Shown in pieces: positions 1 to 4,615 of a DNA stretch of 7,918 nucleotides. Location of the stretch: the NCBI GenBank assembly GCA_964369265.1, contig CAYJEV010000077.1:1-7918 (forward strand), read 5' to 3'. The stretch's first letter is position 1. Each line of letters begins with the position of its first letter. The notes below the pieces were generated by a model that had not been told where the DNA came from, ran no database searches, and saw only the letters and a program-made list of their open reading frames with translations. The position numbers and the translations under genes were made by a program. This DNA comes from DAMCAP01 sp964369265 (GTDB lineage: Bacteria > Bacillota > Clostridia > Oscillospirales > Ruminococcaceae).

Positions 1-49
1 CTTTGATATAGCATACAATTTTCAATCCATCACAAAGTGATACATTAAC

Positions 50-151
50 TTTTCACTTTTTATTCTTCGTTTTTCACTATTTCACACTAAATGTGAAATA
101 TAGATAATCTTCACTGTGTTGCGTTTATTTAAGTGAATAGGTAATAGTGAA
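50..151. repeat. Cluster of TTCACT / AGTGAA words
   Basis: TTCACT occurs at 52-57, 73-78 and 110-115, and its complement AGTGAA at 132-137 and 146-151. The first two copies sit in identical TTTTCACT octamers 21 bp apart. The related words TTCACA (81-86) and TGTGAA (92-97) form the arms of a perfect 8-bp inverted repeat, TATTTCAC / GTGAAATA (78-85 and 93-100), with a 7-nt loop. In AT-rich DNA about 100 bp long, five exact copies of one hexamer are more than chance would give. This could be a regulator-binding array for a gene to the left, or the remains of a repeat. Neither can be decided here. Confidence 0.4.
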
Positions 152-214
152 GTGGGGCATATGGATTGATTTTGTCATTTCCACAACGTATTTATCATCA
201 AGTTTGTTACATTC

Positions 215-393
215 GTACTTTTGTCATTGAACAAAAGTACCAAAAATCAACGAGAGGGTAGGGTCATAGAGTTTGGTGCATTTTGGTATTTTTCGATAAT
301 ACTTTGGTTAGCCGCCCAACTATCTTCACGAAAAATACAGACAAAATGAATTTACTTTGGTGAAAACCGAAAGAGCGTAAGTCAGCTTTTGGT
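215..393. repeat. Structured, repeat-like intergenic element
   Basis: Two perfect 10-bp inverted repeats lie close together: GTACTTTTGT (215-224) with ACAAAAGTAC (231-240), loop CATTGA; and GTATTTTTCG (286-295) with CGAAAAATAC (329-338), loop 33 nt. In addition ACCAAAA (239-245) can pair with TTTTGGT (387-393), which would enclose the second hairpin. TTTGGT occurs five times on the plus strand (272, 281/282, 303, 356, 388), twice within the longer TACTTTGGT (300-308 and 353-361). There is no coding potential and no transposase. It looks like a dispersed palindromic repeat or MITE-like remnant, or a structured RNA. The boundaries are approximate. Confidence 0.45.
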
Positions 394-542
394 GGTCGCT
401 AGTTTGTGAGAATACATAGTTTAATGTCATTTAATGTTTTTTGCAAGGGTAGAAATAATTCCTTGTGGTTGCTTGTTCACCTAATTACCGATTGTGCAAA
501 ATATAAATAATAGCTGTGATAGATATTTTATTCTGAATATTA

Positions 543-571
543 TTGACATATATTGTGGCAGAGATTATAAT
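543..571 (+). promoter_or_regulatory. Consensus sigma-A promoter for pduL
   Basis: TTGACA (543-548) and TATAAT (566-571) are separated by exactly 17 nt, so both hexamers match the housekeeping consensus perfectly. Transcription should begin near 578, giving a leader of about 44 nt before the start at 622. The leader shows no obvious riboswitch or attenuator. A perfect promoter suggests strong and largely constitutive expression. Confidence 0.9.
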
Positions 572-606
572 ATAAGAAGTCGTAACAAACTATTAAATAT
601 TAAAGT

Positions 607-611
607 GGAGG
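607..611 (+). promoter_or_regulatory. Ribosome binding site that sets the pduL start
   Basis: GGAGG ends 1 nt before an in-frame ATG at 613 and 10 nt before the next ATG at 622. One nucleotide is too close for initiation, so 622 is the likely start and the three residues encoded from 613 are probably not translated. Confidence 0.75.
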
Positions 612-621
612 AATGAAAATT

Positions 622-1197
622 ATGTCATTTAAAGTATTAGTAGAAACAAGTGCAAGACATCTGCATGTGTCAGATGAGCATTTAGAAATTCTTTTTGGTA
701 AGGGTGCAACACTAACAAATAAGAAAGATCTTTCCCAACCAGGTCAATACGCATGTGCAGAGAGAGTTGATATTGTAGGGCCAAAGTCAACAATGAAGGG
801 TGTATCTATTCTTGGACCAACTCGCCCAGCAACTCAAGTTGAAATTTCATTAACTGATGCACGTTCTTTAGGAATTGTAGCTCCAATTAGAGAGTCTGGC
901 GTTATTGCTGGCTCTGGTGCATGTAAGCTAGTTGGGCCTTGCGGAGAGGTTGAACTAACAGAGGGCGTTATCGCTGCAAAAAGACATATACATATGACGC
1001 CAGAAGATGCAGAGAAGCTAGGCGGTAAGGATAAAGACATCGTTAAAGTTAAGCTTGATTGTAATGGTCGTGCGTTAGTATTTGATGATGTTGTTCTAAG
1101 AGTAAGCGCAAGCTATGCTACTTCTATGCATATAGACACAGATGAGTCAAATGCAGCAGCATGTGCAGGCGAAGTATACGGCGAAATAATTAAGTAA
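622..1197 (+). CDS. pduL: Phosphate propanoyltransferase (PduL-type phosphotransacylase)
   Basis: This enzyme exchanges CoA and phosphate on short acyl groups (acyl-CoA + Pi to acyl-phosphate + CoA), feeding acetate or propionate kinase for ATP. The 191-residue product spans both halves of the PduL fold. It has the RHxH motif (R12, H13, H15), the segment DLSQPGQ (36-42), a conserved glutamate in TQVEIS (E74), an arginine in PIRESG (R90), KRHIHM (H122, H124) and a late histidine in MHIDTDE (H170). The histidines and E74 fit the two-zinc site known for the family, and R90 fits its phosphate/CoA-binding arginine. The protein begins directly at the first barrel strand and lacks the N-terminal encapsulation peptide of microcompartment PduL. 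No shell gene is nearby, so it is probably a cytosolic, Pta-like enzyme. It is monocistronic, with its own consensus promoter and terminator. Whether acetyl- or propionyl-CoA is preferred cannot be read from the sequence. Confidence 0.95.
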   Translation: MSFKVLVETSARHLHVSDEHLEILFGKGATLTNKKDLSQPGQYACAERVDIVGPKSTMKGVSILGPTRPATQVEISLTDARSLGIVAPIRESGVIAGSGACKLVGPCGEVELTEGVIAAKRHIHMTPEDAEKLGGKDKDIVKVKLDCNGRALVFDDVVLRVSASYATSMHIDTDESNAAACAGEVYGEIIK

Positions 1198-1214
1198 ATT
1201 TATATCAATAAAAC

Positions 1215-1251
1215 AACCGACATATCAGCTTTAGTTAGCGATATGTCGGTT
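1215..1251. terminator. Bidirectional rho-independent terminator
   Basis: The arms AACCGACATATC (1215-1226) and GATATGTCGGTT (1240-1251) form a perfect 12-bp stem, and GCT/AGC can extend it past a bulge. A T-run follows on the plus strand (1250-1256). Read on the minus strand, the stem is followed by TTGTTTTATTG, also U-rich. It therefore ends pduL from the left and the convergent minus-strand operon from the right, since that operon's last stop codon is at 1265. Confidence 0.92.
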
Positions 1252-1264
1252 TTTTTATTTCATA

Positions 1265-1783
1265 TTATAGTATTGTAAACGCTTCTGAATTATCCTCTAA
1301 AACAGCTAAAGCAGCTTTGAAGTTATCGGAAGCGATATCACCTTCAAGCTCAATATCAACAACTATACTTCCACCAGGAAGGCTAGAGGATGAAATTTTG
1401 ATAATACTAATGTTAGCAGAAGCAAGAGTTGCAATAAATCTGCAAAGCGAACCAGGTGTGTATGGGAGAATTGCCCTAACTGATGCTCCACCTAAATTTG
1501 TTGGCACTTTGAAGTCTTTTGGCAAGATATTATACTGATTTAGTTTGCTTAAATCCATTATAATGCCATGAAGCAAATGGAAGCCTCTGCGATATGTAGG
1601 GTTGTTTACCTTGCTTGCAAGATTTGCAATAATAGCTTGTTCTCTTTCTGCTGAATATACAGGAAGGTTATTCTCTTTTTTATACTCAGCAACTTTACTA
1701 ACAATCTCCATACGCTGTTCAATTAGCTTAATTAGTTCATCATCAATTTCGTTTATTTGTTTTCTTAAATTGGATAATTCCAT
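1265..1783 (-). CDS. Chorismate mutase (AroQ type) fused to an ACT domain
   Basis: The 172-residue protein has two parts. Residues 1-83 are an all-helical AroQ chorismate mutase, which converts chorismate to prephenate. By alignment from memory with the E. coli P-protein mutase domain, R7, R24, K35, R47 and E48 match active-site positions R11, R28, K39, R51 and E52. The usual late glutamine is represented by N82 or Q83. Residues about 101-172 resemble the regulatory ACT domain of prephenate dehydratases (PGSLCRFIATLASANISIIKI, then VVDIELEGD). The catalytic prephenate dehydratase domain that normally sits between them is absent: only about 18 residues link the parts. The phenylalanine-binding ESRP motif reads SSSL instead, so the ligand may differ or be lost. 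The start is supported by GGAG 8 nt upstream (1792-1795). It is the last gene of a three-gene minus operon, 24 nt after the reductase. It may provide regulated prephenate for phenylalanine or tyrosine, or act as a sensor. Confidence 0.85.
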   Translation of the reverse strand: MELSNLRKQINEIDDELIKLIEQRMEIVSKVAEYKKENNLPVYSAEREQAIIANLASKVNNPTYRRGFHLLHGIIMDLSKLNQYNILPKDFKVPTNLGGASVRAILPYTPGSLCRFIATLASANISIIKISSSSLPGGSIVVDIELEGDIASDNFKAALAVLEDNSEAFTIL

Positions 1784-1807
1784 ATAAAATGCTCCATTCT
1801 GATTATT

Positions 1808-2815
1808 TTAGATAAATGTTAAGAAATCCTCATAGTTTTCTTTTAGTAGGTTTGGGATGTCAAGCCCATAAGGACATTTCTTTTTGCAACTATTGCACTG
1901 AATACACTTTGGTATTTGGTGCATATTTTCGATTATGCTTGGTGTCGTATACTCTCCAACAGGCGCTCTTCTTAGCATTAGTGACATTCTAGCTGCTAAT
2001 GAGATGTTAATATTTACAGGACACGGCATACAATATCCGCAACCTCTGCAAAATCCACCAACAAGCTCTTCTCTATCCTTTGCAATTATAGCATTAAGGC
2101 TATCGTCAAGGGAAGGAGGGTTGTTGATATAAGAAAGGAACTCGTCAAGCTCATGCTCTTTTTGAACTCCCCAGATAGGAAGAACATTTTCGTGCTCATT
2201 CATAAAAGCTGCCGCAGCTTTACCATTTTGAATAAGCCCGCCAGACATTGCCTTCATGCATATAAACCCAATATCCTTTTCCTTGCATTGCTGTACAAAA
2301 GATAGCTCTTGTTCTCCTGTTAAATAGCTGAATGGATATTGAAGAGTATCGTATAAGCCGCTATCAATAGCTTCTTGCGCAACTTTAATTCTATGGTTGC
2401 TTATACCAATAAACTTTATTTTTCCCTCTTCTTGAGCTTTTAGCATTTCCTCGTATAGACCAGTGCCATCGTTTGGTTTAGGGCAGAAAGATGGATTATG
2501 AAACTGATAGATATCAATATAGCTTGTTCTAAGCTTTTTAAGAGATTCTTCAAGATCTTTTTTAAAGCCTTCGACTGTGGTTGCAGTTGTTTTAGTTGCA
2601 ATAACAACTTCGCTTCTAACATCTTCTAAAGCGATGCCAACTTTTTCTTCGCTATCTGTGTACATTCTAGCTGTATCAAAAAATCTCATACCATTTTTAT
2701 AGGCTTTTCTTAAAAGATGTACAGCCTCCTCAGTTGAAATTCTTTGAATTGGTAAAGCGCCAAAAGCATTTTTCTCCACTGTAATTCCAGTTTTTCCTAA
2801 AGTAACCATTGCCAT
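1808..2815 (-). CDS. Aldo/keto reductase with C-terminal 2x[4Fe-4S] ferredoxin domain
   Basis: The 335-residue protein is an NAD(P)H-type aldo/keto reductase barrel (about 1-245) followed by a bacterial ferredoxin-like domain (about 250-325), the COG1453 layout common in anaerobic clostridia. The catalytic tetrad is visible: D47 and Y52 in FFDTARMYTDSE, K75 in IATKT and H106 in QFHNPS. Two cluster motifs follow: C256-x2-C259-x2-C262-x3-C265-P and C304-x2-C307-x2-C310-x3-C314-P. The clusters suggest that electrons pass between NAD(P)H, the substrate and a ferredoxin-like partner; the physiological carbonyl substrate is unknown. The longest frame opens at 2824, but AGAGG abuts that ATG with no spacing and lies 9 nt before the ATG at 2815, so 2815 is preferred (2809 is another option). 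It lies between the HAAS-like membrane protein upstream and the chorismate mutase downstream, co-directional with short gaps. Confidence 0.92.
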   Translation of the reverse strand: MAMVTLGKTGITVEKNAFGALPIQRISTEEAVHLLRKAYKNGMRFFDTARMYTDSEEKVGIALEDVRSEVVIATKTTATTVEGFKKDLEESLKKLRTSYIDIYQFHNPSFCPKPNDGTGLYEEMLKAQEEGKIKFIGISNHRIKVAQEAIDSGLYDTLQYPFSYLTGEQELSFVQQCKEKDIGFICMKAMSGGLIQNGKAAAAFMNEHENVLPIWGVQKEHELDEFLSYINNPPSLDDSLNAIIAKDREELVGGFCRGCGYCMPCPVNINISLAARMSLMLRRAPVGEYTTPSIIENMHQIPKCIQCNSCKKKCPYGLDIPNLLKENYEDFLTFI

Positions 2816-2824
2816 AATGAACAT

Positions 2825-2829
2825 CCTCT
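2825..2829 (-). promoter_or_regulatory. Ribosome binding site that sets the aldo/keto reductase start
   Basis: AGAGG on the minus strand, within AAAGAGAGG, touches the ATG at 2824 directly and lies 9 nt before the in-frame ATG at 2815. This favours 2815 as the true start. The site lies just after the stop codon of the upstream membrane-protein gene. Confidence 0.65.
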
Positions 2830-2835
2830 CTTTAA

Positions 2836-3534
2836 TTATAAAATATTTGGAACAGGCATGAAAGGTGAGTAATAACCGCCAACTTCGCCTGCACTCAGCA
2901 TAAAATATCCTCCGATAGACATCAGCGTTAGCCCTATTAAAATGAGAAATATAAATTTAAAGCTAACACTTAGCTTAATTTTGTTTTGAATAGTTAGTTT
3001 TGTCTTAGTAGTGGAATGCTCAATGTTCCACTTGTTAGACATATATTTTGAAAAAAGCAGGAGCATTGAAAACAGAAAAGCAATTGTCGGTATTAAGCAG
3101 CCAATGAAGAATAATAGCCCTCCAAGCTGCATTTTTAATAAATTCCCTCCAAGCCCCATAGAAATAGTTGTTTCAACAGCATAAAACAGTCTAATTATTG
3201 GTGCGATAACAATGCTAACAGCATTAACTAATAATACTGAAAATCCAAATAGAAAAGTTATGTAATACAATAGCATTTTGATATAAAATGAAACTGGAGC
3301 AATAACTTCTTCGTCAATAGAGCTGTTATAGTCATTGAGGATTTCTTGAGCATTCCAGGAAGGAGAGCCGAAGCTTGCGATTATATCATAGATGCTTTCA
3401 TCATTATCTATTCGTTCTTTTGCTTTTATTGTGAAATAAGCAGATACATTATGTTGATAGTTTTGAGGGAGATGTTTTAGTAGAGCAATTAGTTCGCCTA
3501 AAAAATTATTCCAAAGAATTTCTTGCCAATCCAT
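2836..3534 (-). CDS. HAAS/DUF1700-like membrane protein
   Basis: The 232-residue product opens with a soluble helical segment (about 1-70) of the type found in HAAS/DUF1700 proteins: a leucine-rich helix ending in LLKHLP (18-23), a second helix with YFTIKAKERI, then SIYDIIASFGSP (47-58) and a helix containing AQEIL. Hydrophobic segments follow at about 83-118 (one or two passes), 135-162 and 191-214, so it is an integral membrane protein. A short, polar, Pro-rich C-terminus follows. Proteins with this N-terminal domain are often encoded beside a PadR-family repressor and are thought to act in membrane signalling; no PadR gene is visible here. It is the first gene of the minus operon, has AGGAGG 6 nt before its ATG (3541-3546), and is divergent from the MacB-type operon. 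The molecular function is unknown, and the family call rests on the N-terminal pattern alone. Confidence 0.7.
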   Translation of the reverse strand: MDWQEILWNNFLGELIALLKHLPQNYQHNVSAYFTIKAKERIDNDESIYDIIASFGSPSWNAQEILNDYNSSIDEEVIAPVSFYIKMLLYYITFLFGFSVLLVNAVSIVIAPIIRLFYAVETTISMGLGGNLLKMQLGGLLFFIGCLIPTIAFLFSMLLLFSKYMSNKWNIEHSTTKTKLTIQNKIKLSVSFKFIFLILIGLTLMSIGGYFMLSAGEVGGYYSPFMPVPNIL

Positions 3535-3562
3535 ATTCTACCTCCTAATATGCTTTAAATCA

Positions 3563-3591
3563 ATTATAGTTTTATTTTGCCAACAAGTCAA
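3563..3591 (-). promoter_or_regulatory. Sigma-A promoter of the minus-strand operon
   Basis: On the minus strand, TTGACT (3591-3586) and TATAAT (3568-3563) are 17 nt apart: five of six and six of six matches to consensus. The predicted start near 3556 gives a leader of only about 20 nt, ending in AGGAGG. No terminator-like hairpin lies between the three genes, so this promoter probably serves all of them. Confidence 0.85.
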
Positions 3592-3636
3592 TAATAATAA
3601 AAATAGAATAAATCTAAATTTTTTATCAATAACCTC

Positions 3637-3665
3637 TTTAAACTTTATAACAAATATTGTATAAT
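3637..3665 (+). promoter_or_regulatory. Probable promoter of the ABC/CARDB/MacB operon
   Basis: TATAAT (3660-3665) is a perfect -10. The best -35 at 17-nt spacing is TTTAAA (3637-3642), a four of six match, so activation or weak basal expression is plausible. The start would be near 3672, leaving a leader of about 83 nt that is AT-rich. It contains a small GCTA/TAGC hairpin (3707-3719) and the palindrome CTTAATTAAG (3721-3730). No known riboswitch is recognised. Confidence 0.6.
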
Positions 3666-3754
3666 GATTAGAAGCGAAAAATAATATGTAATTTTGAAGT
3701 AAAAAAGCTAAAAAATAGCACTTAATTAAGAGATATATAATTAGGAGGGATAAA

Positions 3755-4615
3755 TTGCCAGCCTTAATAACAGTAAAAGATTTAAAAAAAGTTTATAGAG
3801 TTGGTCGAGAGAAGGTGGTTGCGCTTGATAGTGTTAGCCTTGAGATTAACCAAGGAGAGGTTTGTTGTATTCTTGGAACATCAGGTTCTGGAAAATCAAC
3901 TCTGCTTAATCAGCTCGCTGGTCTTGAAAAACCAACCACAGGAACAGTTTTAATCGACAACAAGAACATAACAAAAATGGGCGAGGATAGGCTCGCTAAC
4001 TTTCGCCAAAAGAATGTAGGCTTTATATTTCAGTCCTATAACTTATTAGGCTCTATGACAGCTGCCGAGAATGTCGCAATGCCTTTGCTCTTTAGGGGAG
4101 TTGACAAAGCTAGACGAGATAAAGAAGCAAAAGAAATGCTCAAAAAGGTAGGGCTTGCTTCTAGAGAAAACCATAAGCCAACAGAAATGTCTGGAGGACA
4201 GCAGCAGCGTGTTGGTATAGCAAGAGCCTTTGTTGCAAAGCCTAAGATAGTTTTTGCCGATGAGCCAACAGGAAACCTCGATACAAGAACCACAAAAGAA
4301 GTTATGGGAATGCTTCTTGATATGGCAGCGACTTATAATATAACCTTTATATTGGTAACGCATGACAACGATCTTGCCCATTATGCTGATAGAATCATAA
4401 CAATTAGAGATGGTGTAATTGTGAGCGATGTTAAGAATGATCCAACTGAAAAGCGTGCTGGTATAATTTCAGCCTCAGAAGATGTGGAGGAGAAGGAAAG
4501 CAACCAGCAACTAGCTTCCTCTAATTCAGTTGAAGAGGAAGCAAATAAAACTAGCGAAAAAGCAAATACTAATGAAAATAAAGAGCTTGAAGGAGATACA
4601 AATGAGAAAGAATAA
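3755..4615 (+). CDS. MacB/LolD-type ABC transporter ATP-binding protein
   Basis: This cytoplasmic ATPase of 286 residues powers the permease encoded two genes downstream. All nucleotide-binding motifs are intact: Walker A GTSGSGKST (41-49), Q-loop Q93, signature MSGGQQQR (145-152, with M for the usual L), Walker B IVFADE (165-170, catalytic E170), D-loop GNLD (173-176) and H-loop H203. The sequence and the partner permease place it in the LolD/MacB/FtsE group, whose complexes usually move or act on extracytoplasmic substrates. It starts at TTG, with AGGAGGG (3743-3749) 5 nt upstream; no ATG fits as well. Residues about 226-286 form an extra tail rich in Glu, Asn, Lys and Ser, beyond the usual end of about 225-235 residues. 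It is low in complexity and predicted to be disordered. The last 14 nt overlap the next gene. Confidence 0.95.
   Translation: MPALITVKDLKKVYRVGREKVVALDSVSLEINQGEVCCILGTSGSGKSTLLNQLAGLEKPTTGTVLIDNKNITKMGEDRLANFRQKNVGFIFQSYNLLGSMTAAENVAMPLLFRGVDKARRDKEAKEMLKKVGLASRENHKPTEMSGGQQQRVGIARAFVAKPKIVFADEPTGNLDTRTTKEVMGMLLDMAATYNITFILVTHDNDLAHYADRIITIRDGVIVSDVKNDPTEKRAGIISASEDVEEKESNQQLASSNSVEEEANKTSEKANTNENKELEGDTNEKE
4591..4595 (+). promoter_or_regulatory. Internal ribosome binding site for the CARDB-like gene
   Basis: AGGAG (within GAAGGAG) lies inside the end of the ATPase gene, 6 nt before the ATG at 4602. It decides the start: the frame is open from an ATG at 4530, but that upstream stretch encodes only Lys-rich sequence with no ribosome binding site. 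From 4602 the protein opens with a clean signal peptide. Confidence 0.85.

Larger units (their letters stand above)
1..540. other. Gene-free left flank with repeats and hairpins
   Basis: No convincing coding region is present on either strand. The stretch falls into three parts. Positions 50-151 hold a cluster of TTCACT/AGTGAA words and one short hairpin. Positions 215-393 hold a structured, internally repetitive element. Positions 394-540 are AT-rich and unremarkable, apart from a short direct repeat of TTTAATGT (420-427 and 430-437). I see no tRNA cloverleaf and no riboswitch consensus. The upstream neighbour lies outside the window. Confidence 0.7.

Noticed and set aside
215..240. Perfect hairpin as an intrinsic terminator for a gene to the left
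   Set aside because: No T-run follows the stem on either strand; the plus strand continues CAAAAATCAA. The AT-rich stem is also weak.
1..612. CRISPR array, tRNA or riboswitch in the gene-free left flank
   Set aside because: The repeats are short and irregularly spaced with no spacers of even length, there is no cloverleaf with a T-arm consensus, and no known riboswitch core is recognised in the leader of pduL.
3721..3730. CTTAATTAAG palindrome as an operator in the ABC operon leader
   Set aside because: A 10-bp all-but-AT palindrome is expected by chance in such AT-rich DNA, and nothing links it to a known regulator.
4036..4381. Open frames of 85 and 111 codons antisense to the ATPase gene
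   Set aside because: They lie opposite a gene with every ABC motif intact, have no ribosome binding site or recognisable domain, and follow from codon bias on the other strand. The same reasoning removes the antisense frames at 834-1040, 1317-1538, 1602-1787, 1935-2132, 4787-5041, 6300-6545 and 6910-7209, and the same-strand shadow at 2440-2622.
4530..4601. Upstream in-frame extension of the CARDB-like protein (start at 4530)
   Set aside because: It would put 24 Lys-rich residues before the signal peptide and has no ribosome binding site, whereas AGGAG is 6 nt before the ATG at 4602.
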